A stretch of 64,000 nucleotides of DNA from Polytrichum commune (lineage: Eukaryota; Streptophyta; Polytrichopsida; Polytrichales; Polytrichaceae), in assembly GCA_950295325.1 (NCBI GenBank), contig OX485804.1, positions 53,568,001 to 53,632,000 of the forward strand. The letters run 5' to 3'. Positions within the stretch are counted from its first letter, which is position 1. Each line of letters opens with the position of its first letter. The notes below the pieces were generated by a model. The model was not told the origin of the DNA. It was given only the letters and a program-made list of their open reading frames with translations, and searched no databases. The translations under genes and the position numbers were made by a program. This document shows positions 34,501 through 46,515 of the stretch, in pieces.

Positions 34501-37500
34501 GTCTCGAGCAGCATGCTGAACCCAGGAGACAAATATTATAGGTAATCAGGCGTGGAGAAGGTTCACCTGCTCAAATGTAAGTCCTTCCTGGTGAAACACT
34601 TCTGGTAAGATTACAGGGAAGACGCCTTGGTGGAGGCCATGCAGGTATTGCATCATCCAATGACCGCGCAGTGGTTTTGAAATGTTGAGTCCGGACCGAA
34701 ACAGGTTCACAATGAAGGTTGACAAACCGTGTATATGGCAGCTGTTGCATACACAGCAGAAGTTAACTTATCAGTATTTTAGTGCAGACCCACTTGACGA
34801 AGTATTTGCATTCTTTTAACAGCCATGAATGATTCTGTGGAAGGAAAAGATTCCCTACAAACTACATCGTGCTTGCCAGATAACTGAGCCATGGAGTATG
34901 TTATATCTTCAATTTTCACTCCCCCCCTCCCAAATCATTGAAATCTTTTCCGAGTTCTCACAAACAAGGTGCATGACAAACCTCTAAACTCATATATCAA
35001 CACTGATTTCACATTGATTCAATCACATTAATCTAGAACATGGAATCAGTGCTTGCTAAACATAGGATTGCAAAAAAAAAAAATTGTTTGCATATCTTAT
35101 AATTGCAGGACCTAGAATGCTGACTTATGAGTTTGACGTAATGTTGAGCCATTAGCTAAATGCTGAGTTAGCAATATAAAGATAAGTTTAATCTTGAAGG
35201 GTATTTATCAACATTGACTCAACATTAAATGACGGTCAGTTGCATTTTGAGATGTCGTCTCTGATATTAATAGAAGTTATTTGAGGACCAGATGGGCGTG
35301 AGATCTTGAGCAATACCTCCGAGCCAGGAGTTTAAACCGGATGATGTCAAGGCATATAATCTCAATCCCATGCTCTGTGTCATCCCAAATGGCACTCACA
35401 GCTTTTTCAGGTTTCAGCAACTCAACAATCACACGTACTTTTGGTCCACAATGGCGATGCACAGACAATGTTCTGACAATTTGAGCAGCATCCTCGGCAT
35501 CTGGATCCTGCATTTGATAATGTGAGATGTGGTTTTTTTGGTTGTGTCTTTTAACGATTCAATAAATGGGGCACTAGAAGTGTAGAAAAGAAAAATTTAC
35601 TTTTGGCCTTCAGTTGAATCGGTTCATCTAACCACATGAACCATGGGAAGGAACTGCCACTGGCAAGTGAACTTGAACCAACATGTGGATAGTTGCCCAA
35701 AGCAACCCGGGGAATGAATCCCCAAGTAGATTAGTGACCACAACACATAGATCCTTGAAAACTGGAAGACAGTGTTGTATAAGAGAGCAACCTTTGTTAA
35801 GAAGACTTATATTATACTTTGCAGTAGTGAAATGACAAATTTGCACTTGAGCCATGTGACCGGGAAATACTTTACTTTTGTCATGACTTGGATCCCTTGT
35901 TTCTATTTTCAATTCAACTTGCTAAATCTATTTGGCGCGGGAGAGGGATGCTAATGAATCAACTTTCATTCACACAATACTATCAATGTAAATACGAAGA
36001 TTTTTTTTAAAAAAATTGCCAATTAGGCAGAGTTGTCATTGTGAAGGATTCCTGAAAGTGGTGTAGCATTGAGACAACTTCAGTGGCTTTACCTTGGCTT
36101 GCTGATCAGCCAGAAGATAGAATGCTGATGCCACTTTGGCACTAACCCGATCGAGGTCAGAATCTTTCACAGGTGTACCCTGAATAAATTCAACACTATG
36201 CTTATAGTGCATCAGCAGGGTCTTCAGCTCAAACCTGTCCATACAATTTGACAACAAAGTTTGAGATTTTAAGGCACAAAAGGTGCCCACCTGACTTTTC
36301 AATTCAGGCACAAAGGTGTGCACATGACTTCCAATTACCTCCACTAGAGGCAATCTTGCCAGTCTCCGAAGGCATTTTTGAGCAATCATCGAACTGCTGG
36401 TTGTGCAGAAATGGTTGCTTAGTTCAGTCTGGACACTAGTAAAACTTGAAATGTGGAAAGTCTAGGGACCTTTTGAGGTATGTACGTATGTACCTAACTG
36501 GACATGAGCATTCGTTGCTTTGAGATTTCAGTTCTTCCAACATAATTATTCAACTCAATCTATTTCAATCCGCTTCTACTTCAAAATAAATGATTAACTC
36601 TCTGATGTGCTTTTACATTCAAAGTATTGTCTGTGGCCACAGCAGTCTGGACAAATTGAGCTGGTTGTTAAAAAAAATAGTTCTTAGTAAGAGTGAACTT
36701 ACGAAGGTTTGAAAGGAGCCATGATTACTACTCGCAAGGGAAATGCTGACATGTCTGCAACAAAGTTAGTGTCGTCTGCAGTTAGAGATCCTCCGAACCA
36801 CTACCGTGATAGACCAGGGTTCTTACATTCTTTTAAACACAAATTAGACAAAGTTATGTCTAGAACAGCTCAATCAGTAATTTCACATACGCATGGAATA
36901 TCGACTGGGCCAACGAACCTTTATTGTGGGAGGGGTGATAAAACTCTGACAAGAATTCCTGAACAGTCCCATATGATAAGTTGCCGCTGACTATGATAAA
37001 ACGGGAACCAACAACCTTGCGCACGGCAAAGACCCCGCCATATGGCCTGCTTGCCACACACGTTCATGTACAACGAGCAGTATTGTAAATAATTAAAGAA
37101 GCAAACATCTTCAATAGAGCAAATGCTACTTAGTGAACTGAACTTAATTGGCACCAAAACAAAGAAGGGTCCCTCAAGTAATAAGAAATACTAAGAAGCA
37201 AAAGCAAATTAGACTGCTTGTAGTCGAAGGACCTCCCATTTTGTGAGCTTAAAGCTTTATGAACAACTATACCCATGAAGCCGAAATTAAGATTAACAAA
37301 GACAACAGGTATTCCCACCTACGAGAAGCAAGGCGCAAGATACGGTTGATCTGGGGTGGAAGAATCACCAAAGCTCCAATTATAACACAGAGAACCACTA
37401 ACCTCCCCCAATCAGAGTTAGGGGTGATGTCGCCGAACCCAACTGTCGACATCTGCCACACACAATGACTTCAGGTCAGAAATATTGTGTGTAACACAAC

Positions 37501-40500
37501 TCATTGGATAGAGCCTGCAACACCAGTGTTACTCGTCCCAAAAGGAACTACCGTAAGGTGCTTCCTGGGTCATCTTTTTTAATGCCGAACTATAATATCC
37601 ATGTGAGATCTGGATGGGTCTCAGCAATGTAAGACTGCCATGTGGCAACATTTCAGGAATTTCGCTTCATTAAAACCCGAAGCAGGAAGCACTCTACGGC
37701 AGTTAAGTGGCCTGATACTCAAACTAGAATTTGACATGAATCAGTACAATGGAAAATTGGAGTGTGCACACCGTGACTATCATGAACCAGAACGCATCAA
37801 AAAAGGTGAGGCAGCCATGATCTCCACAACCCTTTGCCTCTTTCACGCTCTGTGAAGTTGCCTTATTGTCAACCCATTGCAAGATCCCCGCAGCAATAAA
37901 CACTGCAATAAACATAGAGTTTCATGTCGGACTCTGTTTTTTGATCCAATGCGTTATGCATGGTCACTGTTTTCTTGAAAGTGTCTAGAATAGAAGAATC
38001 AAGCAACCCACGTTGCTTTCTGAAGAAGCAAGATTGTAGAAAGCGATCATAGACGTACCAACTCCAAATGTATACATGACAAGGATAAAAATTTGCTCCT
38101 TGATAGCGCCACCAGTCAATCCACCCACTTGAGTGACAACAGGCATGACTCTACGCAGACACCATTTGGAAAACACTTGTCATATTACATCATTAAGTGC
38201 ATGTGATTATTTTGAAATACCTAGTGGAAAACTAAAAGGAATCCATGGAACATTCAGGAGAGATGATAGTTGAGGTAAACTGAGAAATTTCCACGCACAC
38301 AATGAAAAGCCAAAAAGGTTTGTAGACTAAAGGAAATTCTCTCACCTCAACACCCGGAAAAAGAGCAAAATTGCTGCACTACTATCCTTCTCAGGGCTGC
38401 AACCAGAAATCGTCAACAAGCAGAATGAGATTTAGTATCCTGATAAACCGCTCTTCATGGTGTCCAAACCATTAACACAAAATGCAGCAGACTCTCTTTC
38501 ACTTACAGAATATGGCCACTATAACGTGGTAACCGCAGTCTGTCTTACCTCCAGTACAAGATAATTGGAAGGGTGCTGATAAAGTCAATCATCCCACGGG
38601 CAGAGAAAATGTAATAGAGCCGCACAGGAGCACTGCATCAAAATGCACGGATGGACGACAAACATTGAGACATACTGAAAGTGTTCCGTCACTACTTCAG
38701 CGTGACACATGACGCATAGGTTTCAGATATAATCCCTTAGAATTCAGGAAAACATGATCACCTTGGATGAAGTTACTATGACTAAAAAAGCAAAGCATGT
38801 TGACCACCTCCCTTGGGGGCTACAGTACAAATCCCACAGTGCAATTCTTACACGTGTAATTATGTCTCGACTGTCATACTTTGAACAAATAGGCTACAGG
38901 CGATTGGACAAGTAAAACTCCTCGAAGAATGCACGTCAACAAAAATGGTTGTAAAGAACAGAAGAAAATCATTTGAAGTATTCCAGATGGCACGGAGTAA
39001 CATACCTGTAAATGTTCAGAATGTAATCAACAACAAAGAAAAGGCCACACACAAGTTCCACCACTCGCTCCCATTTCTTCCGAGGACCATGCTGGTAGCT
39101 GCAAATAATATCAAGCACCTACAGGTGAGGCCAGGCATGTCCTGAATCTGAATTTGAAGTTCTTCAGAATCCATGGGGGAACTCCACGCATGACCTAAGA
39201 GGAGGGAAAGTATGAGGAACTACCCACAAATAGCTCTGGATGTTATTGCGACTGGATTCGCTCATCTATCAAGGGGTGTGATGGAAGAAAACTCACGTAG
39301 AGAAAATGTACAGAACCACGGAGACGATAGCAGCCACAAACTCAATCTGCAAACCATATGCATTTTGCACAAAACTTAGCGGCTAATTTATGACCGTAGG
39401 GCAAAGTAAAGCATCATAATGCTGTGACTATTTAGTACCTACAAACAAGGAAAGCAGATGCAAAATTTTACACCATTGAAATCATGAGTTCTCTTGGAGA
39501 TGCAATGTGATGCAAACATTCGAAGAGGTCCTCACCCACATGAGGTAGGTCCGTAAAGGCCACCCGCGAAGAGCTGTTCGAACTTTGATTGTGAGCGGTA
39601 CTTCACCGTATAAAAACAAGTCATGGTACATTGCCAGTACATCCTGAACAGTATCAACAACAACCAGGTTTGAATGCGTATTCCAACCGTTGTTTGAAAC
39701 GGATAATTCTTTAACCAAAATTATTAAAACAGATCACATACGTATAAACATCTCTAGAATACAAAAATCTCTTGTTTCTTGAGCTCCCAGTCTCACTATT
39801 TTTTCGATCTCTAGATGAGAAGGCGAAACCTGAAGAGTTGAGACCAACAACTCCAAGAAAACTTCAGATTTATACGAACCAGGGTGGAGCTGGACCTATA
39901 TATATGTACATACTAGCATGTAATTGCAGAAATCAGTGCTTTCAACATGAGCCAAGTGAGCTTAGAAGATTCAATGCTAAGCAAATCACTGGGCAAGAAT
40001 GCCAACGCTGAGTAACATGAACAAACACAGCTTTAAAACCTCAAAAACTGCAAGTTTTTAGTGGAGAAGAGCACATCTAATGAATTCCCCCCTATACTAA
40101 AAAAGCAGCCCTTTCAAGCAGGAGGTGCTCTTAGAAAATATAAGCAATGCAGTGAGTAGCTCACCTTCGAAGCTTTAATGTGCTTGCCTTTGGACTGTCT
40201 CATGAGCCATAGAAAAGTATCAGTAATCATGTCTGCGAGGGTAAACTTGAAGCGGCCAACCATCAAGCGGTGACTACTTGGCCTCCGCTCCCCTGCAGCT
40301 CCTTGCCCAGCCGCGTCCTTCCCAGGACTTGCAGAGTCGCCGTCCTCGTCCATTGTAGTGCACTGGCCACCCGGTGAGATCAGTATCCTGCAACCACCAG
40401 AATTGCAGGTGTAGATGAATGGTGATTGATGGTTTCTAAGTAATTCTTAAAAAGCAGATTAATACTTAGGAGGTCTGGATGGTGGCCCTGGTTTAGTTAA

Positions 40501-43500
40501 AAATTGGTTCTAATTGGTTCTAAGTACATCGACATTTGGAAATGAATACCAATTCCAATCCAGACACTAATGGTATGCATGGATTCCTCTCAATGCCCTC
40601 TTGCCAAGCACGTTGCTCTGACTCTGTTTGAGTTAATAAATCATCAATTTATTAGAAGCATAGGAAGTGATTTAGAAACAGCTGTTCGATAGGGAAGTTA
40701 CCACCTGGGATACTTCTGAAGACTTCTAATTCTGGAATTTGCATCTGTGCGGGTAACAACTGACAGAGTGTCGAAAAGCTGATGGTAAGAAACAAAGAAA
40801 CAGTGCCCTCACAAACTGGAATCTACGTAAGAAATAAAGATGTGTTCTTCGAAGTATCGATGTTCAAACATCAACACTTACAAATGACGGTAACAAGTAA
40901 ATCATATAATAATCATCATAAGAGATTGTTAATCCAAACCTTTCTGAAGTTACACACTCTCAAATACAAAGCAATCGAAAGAAGCAAACAAAATCTAGAA
41001 TGGAATAGAAATCAAATCACACATGCTGCAAGAGTCAGATAATGGCAATCCACAACAATCTGCATGGACAGAAGCCACCTTCCTCAACATCCCCACTGAC
41101 TTCATCATTAGTTCCCGACATTCTTGTCTTGAGTTCCTGCTACAGAGGTAACGGGAAGACTCGAGCAAATTGTAGTATAGCATGTGTACTAAGACCTCAG
41201 ATTCGACACAAGTAAACCAGGAGAGGCAAGACCAAAGCCTCAAGTAGGAAAAACAAAAAGCAAAAAGTTTAGTTTATTCGAGAGAACCACCTTAATTTTG
41301 GTAAGAGGGAAAAGAAACTAAGAGTGCTTGAAATTTGTACGTGGTTCATAGCCGCCACACCTGGCCAAATGTGCAAAAGCGAATGCAATTCACACCCTCC
41401 AACTCAACTTATCAACTCAAGTGCGGCCTCAGGTTGGATGCATATCAGCAGGAAGCAATACAGAAATAAATCACCATTTGAAAGAATGCTTTGTGTATAC
41501 GAGGATCGTCCTCTCGAACATCATCAACACAAACAAGCACATCATTAGCAGGTATATATGTACCTGCGTGATCGTGTCAGTGTGGTCTGATCGATGCTGC
41601 GACTCTGCTCACCATGAGCATAATCATCATTCAGAGCAGGCACGGAGACTTCCACTGGATCAACCTCATCCAGATGTGAACATTCTCGCTCTCTGCATAA
41701 AATGATGAACACACAAAAATCAAGTTACGGATGAGAAGATTTGACACATCCCACTTTTGTGTATCCATCACGCACCATCTAAGGACTTCCCCATTCAACT
41801 CAGAAGTTTGGAGTCCACATGATTAAATTCTGCCAGATTGTGTGGCCAATAAAGCTTAAAGTTTGAACAAAATTTCACCAGCAATTTTACTCCCATTGAA
41901 TGAAACTAAATTCAAAAAACTTGGTTCGGTGAGATTATCCCTCACCTCATGCGGATATGAAGACTTCGAGCTCTGGAGGCTCGCCTCTTGAAGAGCGGCA
42001 CCTTAGGCACCATACTGCCTCCAGATGTTCCCGAATCCTCTACGAATGTTACTTTCGAGGACCTCCTCTCGTCCTCCCCGCCTTCGCTCAGGACTGTGGA
42101 GTTGTGCACCAACAATGGCAGCTATGATTAGTGGGTATGTGTCAATCCTCTGGGGACATCAATCAATCGCCACTTAGCCCTTGGGGAAACAAGTACGGCC
42201 AATCAAGTCATAAACACATATGAGTCACGTGGTCCGATCCCTTCGTCCTCAACCTACCCAGTTGCAACGGCAGTCTCCACCATTTCCAATCTACTCAGCA
42301 GGTGAATGAAACTCATATGTTAGACGAGCCAGTAGGTGAGATGGAGAAATTAAGATCGAGTTGTTGCCGAACTCTCTCTAGGGCGTTCATGGTGGTTATT
42401 TAATCAAGGTGAACTGGAATGAAGCTCTGTAGACTTCATCAGAGCGAAGCTTTGCCCAAAGGGATCCCAGAGGGATTTCAAAGGGATCTCAAAGGGTTGA
42501 AACCACAATTTTTCGCTGAATTCACAGACAACGAGAGTAACCACATCGAAGACCGACTCCCCTCTTTCTTTTTCCCCTTTCACAATCACACATAGATAAT
42601 ACTCGTGCAACAAACGCTGCACACGCACTATGTAGAACTCTTACATTCCAACCGAAAGGCTTCAGCTGAGATGATTTTTGAGCACATGTTTGAGTGTCAG
42701 ACTCTGCCTATAGGTTCCCCTCAGCAACTCTTCTCTATCTCAAATCAGAAACATGGGTCTCACGATATGACATGGACAATTTCTCTCTTTCTTCCCTTTC
42801 TCGCTCAAACACACATAATACTCGTGCAACAAACACTGAACACGAACCAACTTGTGTAAATTGTTACCACCCAAAGACTTCAGCTGGGATGATACCTTGG
42901 CACATGTTTGAGCGTTCATATCTATCTGCCTATAGCTTCCCAGCTAGCTTTTTACCTCAAATCAGCAAGATACATGGGTGCAAGCAGGGAACGGAGAGAC
43001 TAACTCAACAGGATTTGTTGGGCCATTACTTTTCTTGAAGCATGACCGGTTCGCTTCGGAAGACTTCAAAGGATCTGAGTTGCTTGTGTCAAACTCACCC
43101 CATTCCGTTGCATAGATGGGTCCCAACACAATATGACATGGCTTCTCACAATTGACATGACATGACATGGACGACTCAATAGATTATGTGCGGCGGAAAG
43201 TTTGTGGCATAACGGGTGGAATACTAAAAAAAACCCGCTCACTTTGAAGGACTTCAAAGGGTCCCAGTTGGTACGTTGTCTTTAGATTTTCCATGGATGG
43301 GTCTCATCACATCACATCACATCAAATCAAACCACAATATTACATAGCTTTCTTGCAATTTCCACAAACTGGGCATGAAGGATGGGCTAGGGGGGAAGGG
43401 GACGGACAGTCAACGCCCTCTTCAGCACTCCAGCACCTCAATCTTCCTCATGAGTGACCAGGATCATCAGTCCGACGTGCACGCCCACATCATCTCGTCA

Positions 43501-43848
43501 CCAAACACACCGCCCATTCAACTCCCACCCCAGACGGAGACCATGGCAAAAGAATGGCCAAACCTCCTCAACATCATCATCATGCCCCCCCCCCCAAACC
43601 CAGCACCGCGAAAGCTTCCAAGCGCAACCCAACCCCACCCCCCTCAACTCAACCAAAAAAAATTCTGGCTCGGAATTACAGAACCGCAAGTTAACTTCAC
43701 TCATAATGTTCGAGCAAGCCCAAGCCCAAGTCCAGGCAAGCATGCAAACTGAACGTAACGTACAGACAGACAGGAGCTAGGAATTCATACCTCCTGCTCC
43801 ATTTGCTCCCAAGTCCGGTTGAGGCTGATGAGCGCCGTTATTGTCCAT
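31600..43848 (-). CDS. Slo/BK-type potassium channel with two RCK domains
   Basis: The 21-exon model, in order on the minus strand, is 43848-43791, 42093-41946, 41692-41564, 40387-40165, 39643-39536, 39346-39297, 39098-39006, 38632-38549, 38396-38346, 38150-38059, 37902-37772, 37452-37319, 37046-36919, 36754-36703, 36234-36093, 35507-35317, 34741-34567, 34386-33225, 32863-32733, 32542-32334, 31927-31600. All are GT-AG and in phase: 1272 residues, near animal BK length. Residues 1-222 are a polar N-terminus without a clear S0. S1 is about 223-240, S2 250-270, S3 281-297; S4 carries two Arg (FFRVLRVMP). The pore loop and filter are MIVTMSTVGFGDITP (about 386-400). S6 follows, then SRRPYGG. RCK1 (about 440-660) has FIIVSGNLSYGTVQEF and DPDAEDAAQIVRTLS, as in BK. 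RCK2 (about 970-1272) has HILVCIQG, RVIVELQQDSEIQYL and a C-terminal TDVLEATDLVYIL. The Asp-rich calcium bowl of animal BK is absent at the matching place; basic and aromatic residues stand there. It should pass K+ across a membrane under cytosolic ligand control; the ligand is unknown. CASTOR/POLLUX channels are ruled out by the TVGFGD filter. Confidence 0.93.
35675..35815 (+). repeat. Dispersed repeat in a channel-gene intron
   Basis: The blocks tagttgccca, ccccaagtagattagtgacc, acaacacatagatc and gagcaacctttgttaagaag match 44695-44820 in the same order. It lies in the intron between 35508 and 36092. The origin is unknown; the other copy is next to the ATP/ADP translocase remnant. Confidence 0.6.
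42583..42990. repeat. Diverged tandem repeat, about 217-bp period, in channel intron 1
   Basis: The blocks aatactcgtgcaacaaac, cttcagctgagatgat / cttcagctgggatgat, gcacatgtttgag and catgggt recur once, about 217 bp apart. Further acttcaaagg-type blocks at 43060 and 43250, each followed by atgggtc, show a second, weaker duplication downstream. Intron 1 of the channel gene spans 43790-42094. Confidence 0.65.
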
Positions 43849-44284
43849 TTCCCCAGACTCGTCATGCAGGACAAAGCAGCAACACTAACTCAAGCGTGCA
43901 AAGTTGCTGAGAAAACATTCCCATCTGATCCATCCAACGATGCAGCCCAACCTGTCTCCGAATCCTTTCGGAATCGATCCTCTTGCGCTTTGTGGCGGGG
44001 GCGCCCAGGCCCAGGCGGGGGAGGTTGGGTCTGTAGATAGCTAGGTTGGCAGGTATGTAGGTAGGTATGTAAGTGGGCGGTAGGTATGGGTAAGGAAAGG
44101 ACACGTGATCTGCACCGTTAGTCGCAAGTCGTACCCACCAGATCCTACGCCGCAGGTTTCAATTGAGTCGGTGGTTGGGTGGGTGGGTAGGTGGGTGGCT
44201 ACAGTTATGTGCGCCTATGTATTCAGTTCTAGCCCCGTGCATTACTTCATTTTTTAAATGTTCTTTATATATTCATGTAAAGTA
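43849..44284 (-). promoter_or_regulatory. Upstream region of the channel gene
   Basis: It lies directly 5' of the channel ATG, which has the favourable context gggaaATGGac on the minus strand. It contains gtaggtaggtatg-type (44050-44090) and ggtgggtgggtagg-type (44170-44205) simple repeats. No TATA box was identified with confidence. Confidence 0.4.
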
Positions 44285-44430
44285 AGGTATGATGTGGGTG
44301 TTATTTGGTTAGCTTTTCATGTTCTCAAACTTCTACCGATTCAATTTACACAACAAAATTTGTTTTGCATTAGCAAGTTTACAATGAAACATCTACTCAA
44401 AAAAAAAACCGGATTGAAAATCAAACCATC
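44285..44430 (+). repeat. R7 fragment
   Basis: The stretch from ctcaaacttctaccgattca to ggattgaaaatcaaacc matches 11825-11930. Only the first sub-block of R7 is present. Confidence 0.55.
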
Positions 44431-44694
44431 GACGACTTAAAGTTGGAGATGGTTTATGACCTTTTGTGATGAACTATGAAGTGCTCGACCATTAAAGTTT
44501 CAACCATCATTTTTGGGCATGTTTTAGTCATGTATATTTCAATTTTGAATGTTCTATGTATGTACATTTCACACTTTACATGTTCTATACACGTGCATTT
44601 CTATGCATACAGTTGAACTAAGAGGAGGATGGGTTGGGTATGGCTTGGCTTGGCTTCAAATTCAGTGTGCATGCAAGAAACAGAAGAAAAATTG

Positions 44695-44830
44695 CCACTT
44701 GTGGTTAGTTGCCCATAATGACTCCCAAGTAGGCTAATCACTGCAACACATGGATGTTTGAGGATGGAAGGTGGTTGTGTGCACACATATAAAAGAGCAA
44801 TCTTCTTCAAGAGGACTTAATCACAAAAGG
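44695..44830 (+). repeat. Dispersed repeat, second copy
   Basis: It matches the intronic copy at 35675-35815 through tagttgccca, cccaagtaggctaatcac, caacacatggat and gagcaatcttcttcaagagg. It lies just 3' (on the minus strand) of the translocase remnant. Confidence 0.6.
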
Positions 44831-44960
44831 AAATTCACCTCTTTCTTTGGCTTGGTTTGACCACCCACAACAATAGTTTGTGCAATAAAACATGTGCATT
44901 CTATCAAACTTGAAGCCAAATTCTAAGGCACAAAGTGCATTGAGATTGCATAGCAACTTT

Positions 44961-45114
44961 ACCTTGGTGTCCTCATCCAGGGGGATATAAGCCATCTCTT
45001 GGCAAAGATCAAATAATTTTTCCTTAGTATTCTTGTAGAAAATATTTTGAGAGCTCCAACATAAACTACAGCTAGCAATAGGGTCAATCCAATGCTTGCA
45101 AGAGCGTACTTGTA
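44961..45114 (-). pseudogene. Fragment of a plastid-type ATP/ADP translocase gene
   Basis: On the minus strand the first frame reads ASIGLTLLLAVVYVGALK. After a one-base frameshift near 45050 the second frame reads KLFDLCQEMAYIPLDEDTK. The block FDxCxEMAYIPLDEDTKVK is a signature of the nucleotide transporter (NTT/TLC) family, which exchanges ATP for ADP across plastid envelopes and in intracellular bacteria. Only about 50 residues of a protein usually near 500-600 are present. Past 44961 the frame stays open (second frame to about 44807) but departs from the family sequence, so the fragment may end at an old exon border (aag/gtaaag). No other part was found in the window. This is a non-functional relic, possibly carried here by a mobile element. 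Confidence 0.75.
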
Positions 45115-45929
45115 TGTTGTTGACTTTTTTTCTACGGTTTTGATGTGTGCAATGAACAATTGCGTGTTCTTGAGCATCGATGAGTCAAGAAACTATCACC
45201 ATGTTTTGTATCTCCTCTCAATTGTTGAGTTGAACACATTTGATAAAATTAGAGTCTAGTATCATTAAAGTGAGGATTGAGCATTAGTTTCAACATCAAG
45301 CTGTGAATATTGACAATGTTGTGCAATCTCAAATTTCATGTGGTAACTTAACCTATGTTTGTGTGTCCCAAAAAAAAGTCAATTGCCTTCGTAGATGGCA
45401 ATATAATTTTCAAATCTCCCTCTCTATATCATTACTGTGAATCCATATTTTTGAACTTATGCAACCACAAGAAAGATAGTGGTTGGAAGTTTGATGTTAT
45501 GTTAGTGGACACAATTGGAGATACTCATTTGCTTAAGCTAAAGGAGGAGGCGCTTAATCTTACATTTTATTATATATATTTGGTTTGACCTTAATTCTTT
45601 TTAAACGGTCGTTTTACCCCTAAATATGTTTTCATTTGTGTTCATATAGAGTAATATCACAAAACACAATATATGTATTATTTTTATGTAAATGGTTCCT
45701 TGAATTGAACATGTAGGGGACAATCCTCATCCCCCCCCCCCTCCCCCAAATGGTACATGTCAATATTCAAACAAACAACTTTTAAATGGTCTCAATATCT
45801 ACATGTGAATTAATGCAAATTTGAAAATACACATCATAAATTCTAAATATATATACTAATCGTCATCAATGGTTGGGTGGAGCATCGTGGAGCCCTAAAT
45901 ATAGTTATGGTTGTTGGTAGTACATGTTG
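45115..45929. other. Intergenic, no gene recognised
   Basis: One plus-strand open frame (45355-45588, ends KEEALNLTFYYIYLV) has no recognisable domain. A C-rich run (ccccccccccctccccc type) starts near 45731. Confidence 0.35.
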
Positions 45930-46130
45930 GTTGATTTCTTAATTGGATACATAGGTCCTCCCAATTGTGTTCACTATTGAGTGTAGAGTAGTTATCAATA
46001 TTTGAAGACATAGTCCAATCTCTTTTAAATGTGTTTGAAACATGTGTTTTTATGATGTTTGTCCTTTGATCCTCACTGAACCACATACCAATCAAAGTAG
46101 GAGTTTGGTCAAGAAAACGAACCACGTACG
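45930..46130 (+). repeat. R7 dispersed repeat, copy
   Basis: The blocks aggtcctcccaattgtgttc, gagtgtagagtagttatca, gtttttatgatgtttg and gatcctcactgaacc match 11985-12080 and the inverted copy at 15060-15310. Confidence 0.6.
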
Positions 46131-46253
46131 ACCATCTACCTTAGGCAACATGTCTTAGCCTTGACCACATTTATGAGGTTGAAACTTGCTTGAAGGAGAT
46201 TTTCAACCCGGATTATTGAAGGGTTGCTGTGTTCAAAAACTATGTTTTCAAAA

Positions 46254-46480
46254 TAGAGTTTGGTAAGTCAAGATAAAAGAATTTCATCCTTGACATGTGT
46301 CTATCTTCAAAGAGCTTCGTTTCAAGGTAGTCCCGTTTTCTTTGGATATAAATGACCGTTTTCAACTCCAATCCAAGATGACGATTTTTCAAGGCTTGAA
46401 ACCTCCATTTCTAATTGTAACATAAGATCATGGAATTTCGGTCGGATAAAGGTGGTGTGCTCATTTACAAATTCAATATT
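46254..46480. repeat. R4 partial copy
   Basis: gagtttggtaagtcaag opens a block that follows 10079-10220 through aagagcttcgtttcaagg and ccaatccaagatgacg. The far end is degraded. Confidence 0.55.
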
Positions 46481-46515
46481 AAAATGAATATGACAATGAC
46501 AAACAAATATTCATC

